Shown: piece after piece, positions 59,101 through 64,000 of the stretch
How positions within the stretch are numbered: position 1 is the first letter of the stretch
Layout: each line of letters begins with the position of its first letter
Assembly (NCBI RefSeq): GCF_018143015.1
Contig: NC_054740.1
Location: 72,127,856-72,191,855 of the forward strand
Reading direction: 5' to 3'
DNA length: 64,000 nucleotides
Source of the DNA: Lytechinus variegatus
Taxonomy: Eukaryota > Echinodermata > Echinoidea > Temnopleuroida > Toxopneustidae
Made by a program: the position numbers and the translations under genes
The notes under the pieces: model-generated
The model's input: only the letters and a program-made list of their open reading frames with translations
Told to the model about the DNA's origin: nothing
Database searches by the model: none

Positions 59101-60885
59101 TGTTTGTATCTACAGTTTGTTAATTAGTATTGAAACTAAGTTTAGGGACTTGCCTTCTATGCAAGCTTTGCTTTTCTTGGCAAGTCCCTCCGGTCATTTC
59201 AACATTCTTTTTATAGATAAAATAATTGCAACTCACATTAGTTTTGTTTAATTTATCTTCAATATTTGTTATGAAATGTCATTCAACTGTCTGTATTACA
59301 CCGAATCTGTATTGTTAATGTGTTTTGAAAATTTTTGAAATTTTGAAAATTTTGTTGAACGGAAATACATAAATCGAAATCTAAAATAGGCAGGAGATGT
59401 ATTTTAAGGGTTGCTGTAAATGTTAAAATTTCATATTTCCATGAACGCAAGGTCATGCAGTTCACGTGCTAAATTGTTCTCAGTTATCATATTATCGAAA
59501 TTAAATAATGATTAATAGTTAAGTGATAATTCAATACACTTACCATAGGAGTGTCAGTATCTAAGATGATAAACTTTGTGATAGCTATTCTCATGCTTAC
59601 TCCTAATGATGGCTCTGCGAATCTTCTTGATACCTGCAAACAAAATTGTAGTTTTATTATTTAAAGGACAAGTCCACCCCAACAAAAATTTGATTTGAAT
59701 AAAAAGAGAAAAATTCAACAAGCATAACACTGAAAATTTCATCAAAATCGGATGTAAAATAAGAAAGTTAGGGCATTTTAAAGTTTCGCTTATTTTCAAC
59801 AAAATAGTTATATGAACGAGCCAGTTACATCCAAATGAGAGAGTTGATGACATCACTCACTCACTATTTCTTTTGTATTTTATTATATGAAATATGAAAT
59901 ATTGTTATTTTCTCGTCATTGTCATGTGAAATGAAGTTTCATTCCTCCCTGAACACGTGGAATTCCATTATTTTAACATTTTGTGCTTCAGGCAAGGAGG
60001 TCCTAATCGTCAAATTCGTAAAAATTGAAATATTGTATAATTCAAACAATAAAAAACAAAAGAAATAGTGAGTGAGTGAGTGACATCATCGACTCTCATT
60101 TGGATGTAACTGGCTCGTTCATATAACTATTTTGTTGAAAATAAGCGAAACTTTGAAATGTCATAACTTTCTTATTTTACATCCGATTTTGATGAAATTT
60201 TCAGCATTGTGCTTGTCTGATTTTTCTCTGTTGATTCAAATCAATATTTTTCTGAGGTGGACTTGACCTTTAAAACACATGGTCTGTCCTTTAAGAAAAA
60301 AACATTAAAGCGCGTTTCTTCCGAGTTGTATTCATCAATTATAATGAAAGTTTGTAAATTAGGCTTGATACAACATTAAAAAAGTCACTGTGAAAATAAA
60401 AATTTGAATATATATAAAACGAAAAATAGTTTCATATTCAATGTAAAAAAAAATAAAGTGAAGTAATGGTAAGATTGTTCATTATGTTATAAACCTAAAT
60501 ATAGTTTGCACGGGACCCCCCCAAAAAAAAATATAAAAAATAAATAAATAATAATAATAAGAAGAACAAAAATAGAAATAAAAATAATAATAAATAAATA
60601 AAAAATAAACAAACAAACAGATAATTAAATAAAAACTGCCCATAAGAAACAAACTAATATTTGATGTTAATGGTCGATCCTCATAAAACATATCACATGT
60701 ACTTACTATATTCATCAATGTCATGGTATAGTTGATGGCGTCATCGCCATGGAATTCAACCATACTCTTATCAATCATGACCATGAATTCTAAGTACTTC
60801 TGACCAACGTAAACGTCTTCCATTGACGACATCATCGTCGATGGTATACTTGTATGGTTGCCGATCTCCGAATTCAATGTCTCCG
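39698..60885 (-). CDS. ADAMTS13-like: ADAMTS13-like secreted metalloprotease, 5' part missing
   Basis: Twenty coding exons were joined by hand on the minus strand. The long form uses 60707-60885, 59544-59633, 56795-56943, 55564-55719, 55002-55133, 54086-54239, 53544-53633, 52917-53132, 52269-52386, 51331-51479, 50707-50830, 49843-49923, 48816-49083, 48180-48258, 47457-47585, 45965-46127, 43546-43704, 42380-42550, 40823-41007 and 39698-39853. Every junction has AG/GT signals and phases agree throughout, giving about 980 codons. Domains run metalloprotease, disintegrin-like, TSP1, Cys-rich, spacer, two TSP1, two CUB. Known of the family: secreted zinc proteases of the extracellular matrix or plasma; among vertebrate members only ADAMTS13 has terminal CUB domains, with eight TSP1 repeats against three here. 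No start codon, signal peptide or furin-type RxxR site was found; the propeptide exons are probably beyond the right edge. The substrate is unknown; von Willebrand factor should not be assumed. Confidence 0.9.
40126..40326. mobile_element. CACTCTAAAAA-ended MITE, copy 1
   Basis: Starts CACTCTAAAAACAAGAAATG; the interior is highly self-complementary (GTTGGAGGAGTGAC against GTCACTCCAAC). The right end is diverged. It lies in the last intron of the protease gene. Full copy at 46276-46485. Confidence 0.7.
40345..40366. repeat. (GT)n microsatellite with poly-G
   Basis: About nine GT units followed by a run of G. Intronic. Confidence 0.8.
40477..40755. mobile_element. G-rich element with GGCGGCGGAAGC ends
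   Basis: GGCGGCGGAAGC and GCTTCCGCCGCC are exact 12-bp inverted ends. The interior repeats AAATTTAGGGGGGGG several times with TTTTTGACAAGCCAAAAAAA words. Non-coding; intronic. Confidence 0.65.
40823..41007 (-). CDS. ADAMTS13-like: ADAMTS13-like exon: CUB2 domain, first half
   Basis: A 185-base exon with acceptor TTTTCTTTTGCAG and donor GTGAGT. It encodes DCDQLITDRKTIVTSPEWP, MNCTYRFIGDPGKRITLRV and CKHDKLE. The start C....G.I.SP..P..Y..N..C.Y.I is the general CUB consensus. NCT is a possible N-glycosylation site. It leaves in phase 0. Confidence 0.92.
41665..42261. mobile_element. TTAA-flanked MITE, copy 3
   Basis: Same family as 2124-2736, more diverged (AGAACAAGTCCACCCTAATA). Lies in the protease intron between the two CUB domains. 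Confidence 0.8.
42380..42550 (-). CDS. ADAMTS13-like: ADAMTS13-like exon: CUB1 domain, second half
   Basis: A 171-base exon with acceptor ATTTCTTTCCAG and donor GTGAGA. It encodes GESLEIRIGEERRRFCGKQY followed by VISIEHKTH and GYQLLYHS. The corresponding ADAMTS13 CUB1 segment reads GDMLLLWG...RKMC....NTLVVRQ.......LLRYGS. It leaves with one base of an Asp codon. Confidence 0.88.
42790..42812. repeat. (TA)n microsatellite
   Basis: About eleven TA units in an intron. Confidence 0.85.
43138..43345 (+). mobile_element. tRNA-derived SINE with intact A and B boxes
   Basis: The head GCGCGATAGCTCAGTCGGTA has a tRNA-like D arm, and GGTTCGATTCC (43195-43205) is a perfect B box. Then a body with AGTACCAGGTCCTTCGGAGG and the tail GCTTTCTTAGCAATCAGGTA. 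A preceding GAT/AAT microsatellite occupies 43030-43125. It lies inside a protease intron, antisense to the gene. It is not a functional tRNA: the acceptor stem does not close. Confidence 0.8.
43546..43704 (-). CDS. ADAMTS13-like: ADAMTS13-like exon: CUB1 domain, first half
   Basis: A 159-base exon with acceptor TTTCTCTTTTAG and donor GTTAGT. It begins with TT, in the phase required by the TSP1-3 exon. It encodes CNGMTRRKNGYIDQI, a central TAVIVAPVHKDLIFTIKQMY and DCDA. This has the layout of ADAMTS13 CUB1 (C......G.ID......C..AI..P....V.LRV......C.A). Confidence 0.88.
44452..44457 (-). promoter_or_regulatory. Candidate polyadenylation signal ATTAAA
   Basis: ATTAAA on the minus strand, about 90 bases after the stop of the mucin-like exon. 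It is the commonest variant of AATAAA and sits at a normal distance for ending this isoform. Confidence 0.3.
44544..45418 (-). CDS. ADAMTS13-like: Alternative Ser/Thr-rich (mucin-like) terminal exon with hydrophobic tail
   Basis: An 875-base open frame on the minus strand. The acceptor is TTTGTTGCTATCCAG, and the exon starts with TT, completing the Gly/Val-type codon left by the TSP1-3 exon. About 290 residues are dominated by Ser and Thr with Pro (for example SSSSPLSTTSPSLATSLPTT), typical of an O-glycosylated stalk. It ends ...VEPASSSVSLHGNVS, then YIFLRAIVVAWIVLVLQS and a stop. A small-residue cluster, a short spacer and a terminal hydrophobic run with no cytoplasmic tail is the layout of a GPI-attachment signal; a tail-anchored membrane form is the alternative. 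No strong internal donor was seen, so it is probably terminal. An ATTAAA variant lies downstream at 44452-44457. It could instead be a separate small mucin-like gene (internal ATG at 45413). Confidence 0.65.
45890..45895 (-). promoter_or_regulatory. Candidate polyadenylation signal AATAAA
   Basis: AATAAA on the minus strand, two bases after the read-through stop of the TSP1-3 exon. It would serve the shortest predicted isoform. It is very close to the stop, so the 3' UTR would be only a few tens of bases. Confidence 0.35.
45897..45964 (-). CDS. ADAMTS13-like: Possible read-through C-terminus of the TSP1-3 exon
   Basis: Past the weak donor at 45964 the reading frame continues into a hydrophobic tail, IILFRTLHVIVVLCVNACLQ, ending at a TGA. 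On the same strand AATAAA (plus positions 45890-45895) follows two bases after the stop. This looks like an alternative terminal exon with a GPI-signal-like or membrane tail and its own polyadenylation signal. It could be chance, since AT-rich introns often contain AATAAA. Transcript evidence is needed. Confidence 0.4.
45965..46127 (-). CDS. ADAMTS13-like: ADAMTS13-like exon: third TSP1 repeat, branch point for alternative ends
   Basis: A 163-base exon entering in phase 0 with acceptor GCCCTGGCAG and leaving with one base (AAT G) at a weak donor, GTATTA. It encodes CSATCDVGRRKRAIAC and EEQCVEAPCPRP. Both candidate next exons (45418 and 43704) start with TT in the matching phase, so either can be joined. 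If the donor is skipped, the frame stays open for 22 more codons to a TGA at 45897-45899. Confidence 0.9.
46276..46485. mobile_element. CACTCTAAAAA-ended MITE, copy 2
   Basis: CACTCTAAAAA and TTTTTAGAGTG are exact inverted ends of a 210-base self-complementary element, closely matching 40126-40326. Intronic in the protease gene. Confidence 0.8.
47457..47585 (-). CDS. ADAMTS13-like: ADAMTS13-like exon: second TSP1 end, third TSP1 start
   Basis: A 129-base, phase 0-0 exon with donor GTAAGT and acceptor TGTAAATAG. It encodes SEHRTCSNQPCP, closing TSP1-2, then IWVVGQWSL, opening TSP1-3 with WxxxxW spacing. The next exon supplies CSATCDVG. Confidence 0.9.
48180..48258 (-). CDS. ADAMTS13-like: ADAMTS13-like exon: second TSP1 repeat, first half
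   Basis: A 79-base exon with acceptor TTGTTATTTAG and donor GTGAGT. It encodes WQHETVSGCSVTCGGGIKSR, a TSP1 core with CSxxCGGG, and leaves in phase 0 after RRVFCVE. The split Tyr codon at its start joins it smoothly to the spacer exon. Confidence 0.92.
48816..49083 (-). CDS. ADAMTS13-like: ADAMTS13-like exon: spacer domain body
   Basis: A 268-base exon with acceptor CTGATATCCAG and donor GTAAGT. It encodes GEIVFRGEMF, then a beta-rich stretch, then RVKPDITWEYYAP. That end resembles the end of the ADAMTS13 spacer (RPDITFTYFQP), the region that docks substrate in the vertebrate enzyme. An unspliced read would stop at once in tandem TAG TAA at the donor. Confidence 0.9.
49690..49800. repeat. 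Degenerate GAT/GAC repeat
   Basis: GATGATGGTACGGATAGAGA-like low-complexity sequence in an intron; Asp-rich frames here are artefacts. Confidence 0.6.
49843..49923 (-). CDS. ADAMTS13-like: ADAMTS13-like exon: start of spacer domain
   Basis: An 81-base exon with acceptor TTTTATTTCAG and donor GTAAGT. It encodes FKTFLQIPVNSTGIKI, which fits the first spacer beta strands (family pattern ..V..IP.GA..I.I). NST is a possible N-glycosylation site. It leaves with one base of a Ser codon. Confidence 0.85.
50707..50830 (-). CDS. ADAMTS13-like: ADAMTS13-like exon: end of cysteine-rich domain
   Basis: A 124-base exon with acceptor GCTTTATAG and donor GTAAGA. It encodes EFGCDGVMGSGRIKDVCAKC, the ADAMTS VGCDG.LGS....D.CGVC block. 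The usual GVCGG is AKCDG here. A second GT, about 15 bases past the donor, could act as an alternative donor. Confidence 0.92.
51331..51479 (-). CDS. ADAMTS13-like: ADAMTS13-like exon: cysteine-rich domain, middle
   Basis: A 149-base exon with acceptor ACACCACCAG and donor GTGATT. It encodes NACKLQC, FYALREPGMYADGTLC and TKACVDGICK, which fits the ADAMTS pattern C.L.C.......V.DGT.C......CV.G.C. Leaves in phase 0. Confidence 0.93.
52269..52386 (-). CDS. ADAMTS13-like: ADAMTS13-like exon: start of cysteine-rich domain
   Basis: A 118-base exon with acceptor TTATTTTCAG and donor GTAGAT. It encodes PCHNVTLDDYKNEQCAATNG followed by an aromatic stretch ending YYTWRAFLSS. This matches the ADAMTS cysteine-rich start (pattern DFR..QC...N......Y.W.P). 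It leaves with one base of a Gly codon. Confidence 0.9.
52500..52660. mobile_element. LINE/SINE 3' tail fragment (CGCTTTATAT type)
   Basis: ATATTCCGCATTTATATAGC, then GCTTAATACG...CTCTAAGCGCTTTACAGA. It resembles the tail of the LINE at 22961-23886 and L2-like tails in general. Intronic. Confidence 0.5.
52917..53132 (-). CDS. ADAMTS13-like: ADAMTS13-like exon: first thrombospondin type 1 repeat
   Basis: A 216-base, phase 0-0 exon with acceptor CCATGCATGCAG and donor GTAAGA. It encodes WCVSGKCVP, a short linker, then a full TSP1 module: GGWSEWEP, CSRSCGTGIRVRKRKCNNP and GGLACQGEGRDVQLCN. The WxxW and CSxxCGxGxxxRxRxC signatures are complete, so C-mannosylation and O-fucosylation are possible. 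Confidence 0.95.
53544..53633 (-). CDS. ADAMTS13-like: ADAMTS13-like exon: disintegrin-like domain, second part
   Basis: A 90-base, phase 0-0 exon with acceptor TTCCAACAG and donor GTATCA. It encodes VCGSLGCQEGG and EGTTCGPDK. This matches the ADAMTS pattern C..LWC......G..CG..KWC, which is completed by WCVSGKC at the start of the next exon. Confidence 0.92.
53800..53856 (-). mobile_element. Truncated tRNA-SINE head
   Basis: On the minus strand GGGGCGTTGTGGCCCAGCAG and ATTAGTCCCCGGACTTTGAA match the head at 6231-6272. Only the 5' 55 bases remain. Intronic. Confidence 0.5.
54086..54239 (-). CDS. ADAMTS13-like: ADAMTS13-like exon: disintegrin-like domain, first part
   Basis: A 154-base exon with acceptor CCATGGCAG and donor GTAAGA, leaving in phase 0. 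It encodes SSCLNDAP and LPGQRYSLPDQCQLAYG, the hallmark of the ADAMTS disintegrin-like module (family pattern CL.D.P......LPG..Y...QC...FG). Downstream cysteines continue in the next exon. Confidence 0.93.
54245..54718 (+). CDS. Unrecognised open frame on the opposite strand of an ADAMTS intron
   Basis: A 157-codon open frame lies inside the intron between protease exons 54086-54239 and 55002-55133, on the other strand. The first 40 codons look like random intron sequence. From about 54366, after an acceptor-like TTTTCGTTGCAG, the composition is protein-like: EIGIRSDKTIQILTQA, FDMLHGVSVDVHYKH, QLTPSKMDPRGLIAIHQYTE. No family was recognised. A donor-like GTAAGT lies near 54528. It may be an exon of a nested or antisense gene, a retrocopy or transposon piece, or chance. 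Confidence 0.35.
   Translation: MERKKTTTKSYILLQARERNREGSVYVSNICITQYLVFVAEIGIRSDKTIQILTQANTRYCHLNVDIEFDFNLKQANAESEISAGQLFDMLHGVSVDVHYKHIETDIMTTRKYQLTPSKMDPRGLIAIHQYTEGAAFGLQKCLLCCLFCLHVVKNRN
55002..55133 (-). CDS. ADAMTS13-like: ADAMTS13-like exon: third zinc ligand and Met-turn
   Basis: A 132-base exon. With the previous exon it completes HETGHNLNLHHD, which satisfies the reprolysin consensus HExxHxxNxxHD, so all zinc ligands and the catalytic Glu are intact. The following GHHVMSS supplies the Met-turn methionine. The protease is therefore predicted active. It ends with CSAQQIKIFL, at the border with the disintegrin-like domain. Confidence 0.95.
55564..55719 (-). CDS. ADAMTS13-like: ADAMTS13-like exon: catalytic helix with first zinc ligands
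   Basis: A 156-base exon with acceptor CTTTCTACAG and donor GTAAGT. It completes the Arg of LITR and continues KDLFKLSG, then LLGRAYIGTTC, and ends in SVIAHETGH. The catalytic Glu and the first two zinc-binding His of HExxH are present. The exon stops inside the motif, with the split Asn codon finished by the next exon. Confidence 0.95.
55876..55925. repeat. (ATC)n microsatellite
   Basis: Imperfect TCATCATCATCA run in an intron; a second (AATC)n run lies at 56119-56151. Confidence 0.8.
56795..56943 (-). CDS. ADAMTS13-like: ADAMTS13-like exon: catalytic domain, third piece
   Basis: Acceptor TGTGTTACAG, donor GTAATA; 149 bases entering in phase 0 and leaving with two bases of a codon. It encodes LLEEFCRWQAGFNP and PEHWDIATLITR. 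This is the region just before the zinc helix (ADAMTS pattern FC.WQ..IN...D..P.H.D.A.L.TR). Confidence 0.92.
56944..59543. other. Protease intron, 2.6 kb, otherwise empty
   Basis: No exon with ADAMTS similarity was found here and none is needed, since the flanking exons join in phase. At 59151-59190 AGGGACTTGCC and GGCAAGTCCCT form an 11-bp stem around a loop with GCAAGCTTTGCTTTTC, a variant of the LINE-tail hairpins at 434 and 15903. Confidence 0.6.
59544..59633 (-). CDS. ADAMTS13-like: ADAMTS13-like exon: catalytic domain, second piece
   Basis: A 90-base, phase 0-0 exon with acceptor TTTGTTTGCAG and donor GTAAGT. It encodes 30 residues beginning VSRRFAEPSLG and ending LDTDTPM, the ADAMTS segment that normally reads like A.RLFRDPSIG...V..VKLVIL. 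The preceding intron holds a complete TTAA-flanked MITE (59661-60273). Confidence 0.9.
59661..60273. mobile_element. TTAA-flanked MITE, copy 4
   Basis: Well-preserved copy with the same ends as 2124-2736, in the intron 5' of the 59544-59633 exon. Its left edge is about 27 bases upstream of that exon's acceptor, so it may affect the branch-point region. Confidence 0.85.
60490..60625. repeat. A-rich low-complexity tract
   Basis: AAATAAATAAATAATAATAA-type sequence in an intron. Confidence 0.7.
60707..60885 (-). CDS. ADAMTS13-like: ADAMTS13-like exon: propeptide end and start of catalytic domain
   Basis: Most upstream exon recognised. The acceptor is a pyrimidine-rich ...TTGCAG and the donor is GTAAGT; it enters with two bases of a split codon and leaves in phase 0. 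The protein includes KYLEFMVMIDKSMVEFHGDD, which matches the ADAMTS catalytic-domain start (family pattern YVETLVVADKSMV.FHG). The roughly 30 residues before it, rich in Ser, Thr and Met, have no RxxR furin site, so propeptide cleavage is either encoded further upstream or absent. Confidence 0.9.
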
Positions 60886-62590
60886 CTGCAATGATAGTAA
60901 GAATGGGATTACTCTAGTAACAACATTTTCGTAGTCACAAAAGCAGAAATAGACTTGGGATTGGATTAAGGAAAAGTCGCAAGTCCAACCAAAGTTATAA
61001 TGAGCCAATGACAGTTATTACATTTGTTGGATTTTAGGAAGTTTGATTTAATAATAAAAAACTCCGTATGGTTCATGATCAAGTTTCGTTTATTCCCCAT
61101 CTCATTTTTTTAATAACATGCTATTGTTTTATATTGATCGCTGTACGTAAGGTGACCAGTCTTCTGCCCTCTCACGTTAACTGAAATGACACTAATATTT
61201 AGGCACACGATCGATGCTGGATATTGACTGTTTAGAAATACTCATTTCAAGCACGTAAGAGGAACACGTTTTGCCCAATATGTCTTCTTCATCATAAAAA
61301 AGGTGCTGAATTTATTCAAAATCATCCCAAATATAAATCTAGCTGCAATATGAACAGTCATTTAGGGTTAATTACACGGCCTTCTATTTGGATTATGTTA
61401 CTATAAATCGGTTAACATTTGGCTTAGCCTTGCAGCCGATGTAATCTCCACGTAAATCGACTTCCTGTTATCTGTTAAGAAAAGTTGTCAATTTTCTCGA
61501 TATGATGAGTATGACGTTCATGTTTAAACCATAATGAACGTCAAAACAGGTTTACTAAAAGAAGTAGATACAAATACAGACTTCCTTGGTGATTTTACTT
61601 TGGGTCTTAAAATTGCTAAACATTTGTCGCCTTTCGCATTATAGTGTTACAAAATTAAAGTTATGGATCTGTCATTGGAAATCATGCATACTCTATCCCT
61701 AAAATTAGAAAGTATTTAGAGGGAATATATTTGATGAAGGGAAGTTGAAATGAATATTTTCCAAGATTCGATATAAAATGATAAATTCGTTGTGAAAGTA
61801 CAAATTATTTTATTTCAGTTGATTATCTCTATTGCCCCAGTTCAAAACTTATTCATGAATGAATTAAATCAATTGACACCACAAGGAAGTCTGTTTGATT
61901 ACCCCCAAAATCTCATTTTACAATGTAAAAAAAAATGTGTTATCTAGATTGAGGTCATATTAGCCTTTTATTTCGTTAAGAACACAGAGCACTTGAATCA
62001 AATCAAAGTAAAAAAAACAATCTTATTCCTGCAGGTCGTCAAATTTCCTCTCCAGATGAGCTTTGCATGTTTTAACAAAGTCCTTTTGCGAGGTTAATAT
62101 ATTTTCAGGATCATGAAATATGAGGTAGTCCTAAAAAGGAGTATTTGTATTCTTTCATGGGTGATCGGTAGCTCTTAAAAACCTCTTCGTCACACTGATG
62201 ACAACCGAACTGGTCATCAGTAATTCGTTGTAAATCATTTAGTTATTTAACTGAACCGAACTACCCTCCAATAAATAATCATGGATATACAGGCCTGTTT
62301 GTATAGCCATCACTAATGTGCAGATGGGAGGGGACGGGGATTTGCCCTAGATTGTTTACGACCAACAAAAACAAAAGAAGAGAAAAAGAAATAATAGGAA
62401 AGAGATAGAGTGAGATAAATATTTTTCTGAGTATTATGTCAAAATCTATTTGACATAATCAAAAAATTATTTGGCATTAAAAAGGTCGAAATTTTTGCTC
62501 CGTCGCTTCGTTCGCTCACATCTTTTTTTAAAAGAAATTTTGCTCCATCCGCCATGTCTGGACTCTCCAAATGTTTCACCCATTACGTCA
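60886..62590. other. Expected 5' region of the protease gene; no exon recognised
   Basis: Propeptide exons should lie upstream (to the right) of 60885. None of the open frames on the minus strand here has propeptide-like sequence with matching phase and splice sites. 62460-62545 has CGTCGCTTCGTTCGCTCAC repeat words typical of transposon remnants. Confidence 0.5.
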
Positions 62591-62620
62591 CTGACCTCCA
62601 TGGTCTTTCATTGAATCGTA

Positions 62621-62966
62621 TTGAATACAACAGGTTCTCGAGGGCAGTCCCATCACCCCCAGGTCAATATTACCATGGTTACTGATCAATGTCCGGCTAA
62701 TGGTGACGTGATTGGCATATTGACAGCAAACATTGATACCCTCGTTCATGAACTTGACAGAATGAGCATCCTTGACAGGATGTACCCTGCAACTTTAATC
62801 AGAACAATGCCAGAAGCGGATGACTAAAACGAAATATTATCCGATCTTAGTATCATTTACAGGACCGATGGACAACGAAGACAGTGATGAAATATCGGCC
62901 GAGATCTTGAGTCTTGATGACACTAGAGACCCGATGACAACTGATGATGTCATAGAACCAACATGA
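62621..62966 (+). pseudogene. Coding-like fragment, two frames, unrecognised
   Basis: 62621-62827 encodes NITMVTDQCPANGDVIGIL, TANIDTLVHELDRMSILDRM and YPATLIRTMPEADD, then a stop. 62863-62966, after ATCATTTACAG, reads TGPMDNEDSDEISAEILS, LDDTRDPMTTDDVIEPT and a stop in another frame. Both are compositionally protein-like and acidic. They may be exons near the 3' end of a plus-strand gene or a frameshifted gene copy. No family recognised with confidence. Confidence 0.35.
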
Positions 62967-63096
62967 AGCCGGACCCCCGAGTCAATGAATATACCCCGAG
63001 TCTTCTCCCACATATTTAGGAAAAAGTCTGCAAGTAAAGACTTATACAGGGGCAGAGGAGCGAAGTTGAAAGTGGGAGGGGGGCACTATCTTATAC

Positions 63097-63340
63097 ATGG
63101 CCGTACGCAGAAATTTTTCGATGGGGGCGGCACCCGGGCGACACACGTACACTTTTTGGGGAAAATAACTATAAAGCGAGGGATTGAAGCGACCGAGCTT
63201 ATCATTGAGGCGATTTTGCATTTTTTAAAGTGAAATTGATTGATTTTGTGCATACTTTTGGTGAAGTTTGCGAAAACCTGCAGTAGAATTGAGTGAGTTT
63301 TCCGGATTTCGGGGGGGGGGGCACCCCGTACGTCCATGAT
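63097..63340. mobile_element. Inverted-end element with ATGGCCGTACG ends
   Basis: ATGGCCGTACGCAGAAATTT at the left and CCCCGTACGTCCATGATC at the right form imperfect inverted ends around a non-coding interior with G-runs. Confidence 0.5.
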
Positions 63341-63519
63341 CTTTAAACAAAGAAAAAATGACTTATTTACCCCACTCACATGACTCATGAAACTTAAGGC
63401 ACATAATAATTACTTTCACAAGTATTTTCATTCATATTTTAATTGCAGAAGGAAGAAGAACGGCGCTCTGTGCGCTCATCGGGCACAAAAATTGTTTTTT
63501 TCAGGACAACTAATATCTG

Positions 63520-64000
63520 ATATGAAGAACAGGCACCTAAGAGAAGGCAAAGGGGCACTCTTTAACACATAAACAGCTCATCAGGTAAAAAGGGCTCCGA
63601 ATACGTTCGTGGGGGCTTTTTTCTTGGGTAAAAAAGGGCACTGATTCTGATTCAAGAAAGGGCACTTACAAGAAGGCAAGGGAGCACTTGCTCAGACACG
63701 AAGGGGTCCTTCTCAGGTGAAAGGGGCACAGAACACGTTCGTGAGCATGGTGAGGGGGATTTTGGGGGTAAAATTTGTCCTTAATACGAGATATGGCATA
63801 TAAACCGGGTACATCATAGATGACAATGGTACAGAACACGCCTGTTAAGGGGCATTTTTTTTTTTTGGGGGGATGGCACATATTCGAGAAAGGGCGCTTG
63901 GTAACACATAAATAGGGTCCTCTTCCGATGAAAGGAGCACGGTACACGTCCTTGAGGGGGCATTTTTCTTGCGTAAAAAAGAGAACTTTTTCAGTGGATC
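63520..64000. repeat. Degenerate tandem repeat, truncated by the window edge
   Basis: About three units of 150-180 bases share AGGTGAAAGGGGCACAGAAC, ACGTTCGTGAGGGGGCATTTTT and CAAGAAAGGGCACTTACAAG words. Non-coding. Confidence 0.65.

Noticed and set aside
59554-59856. 100-codon frame overlapping a protease exon
   Set aside because: Only 59544-59633 is exon; the rest of the frame runs into intron and the MITE at 59661.
1-64000. LTR, endogenous retrovirus or Polinton-type elements
   Set aside because: No long terminal direct repeats, and no capsid, integrase or envelope-like translations were noticed on either strand; the reverse-transcriptase pieces found are LINE type.

Overview
The window is AT-rich, intron-rich metazoan DNA. 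It carries GT-AG introns, tRNA-derived SINEs, CR1/L2-type LINE remnants and many short inverted-repeat (MITE-like) elements. The repeat families and the structure of the one confident gene suggest a marine deuterostome, most likely an echinoderm such as a sea urchin. That assignment is inference; no marker gene proves it.

Right part (39.7-60.9 kb, minus strand). One large gene could be assembled exon by exon from domain homology, splice sites and matching phases: a secreted ADAMTS metalloprotease. Domains run in this order: catalytic domain with an intact zinc site, disintegrin-like, TSP1-1, cysteine-rich, spacer, TSP1-2, TSP1-3, then CUB1 and CUB2. Among vertebrate ADAMTS proteins only ADAMTS13, the von Willebrand factor protease, ends in two CUB domains, and the spacer and CUB parts resemble it, so I call the gene ADAMTS13-like. 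Start codon, signal peptide and most of the propeptide were not found and probably lie beyond the right edge. The third TSP1 exon can be joined in the same phase either to the CUB exons or to an 875-base Ser/Thr-rich exon ending in a hydrophobic, GPI-signal-like tail. Read-through of the TSP1-3 exon would give a third hydrophobic end with a polyadenylation signal beside its stop. The locus may therefore make soluble and membrane-held forms.

Left part (0-14 kb). This is mostly a graveyard of SINEs, LINE pieces and MITEs, some nested in each other.

Middle (16-24.7 kb, plus strand). A repeat array has about four units. Each has an acceptor-like site, a roughly 190-base imperfect hairpin whose two arms change together between copies, and a donor-like site. 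It reads best as tandemly duplicated, structured, probably non-coding exons. One unit carries a perfect 64-bp inverted repeat and another carries a LINE insertion. Coding-like fragments lie just upstream (14.2 and 16.1-16.75 kb).

25.0-33.6 kb holds two large degenerate tandem-repeat fields (about 45-bp and about 105-bp units), followed by a 26-28-bp minisatellite, a young MITE with a 9-bp target duplication, a pyrimidine tract and, next to the 3' end of the protease gene, an inverted-repeat element holding six tandem copies of a nuclear-receptor DR1-like motif. The last 1.5 kb has a coding-like fragment and another degenerate tandem repeat. No CRISPR, rRNA, functional tRNA or LTR/virus-like element was recognised.
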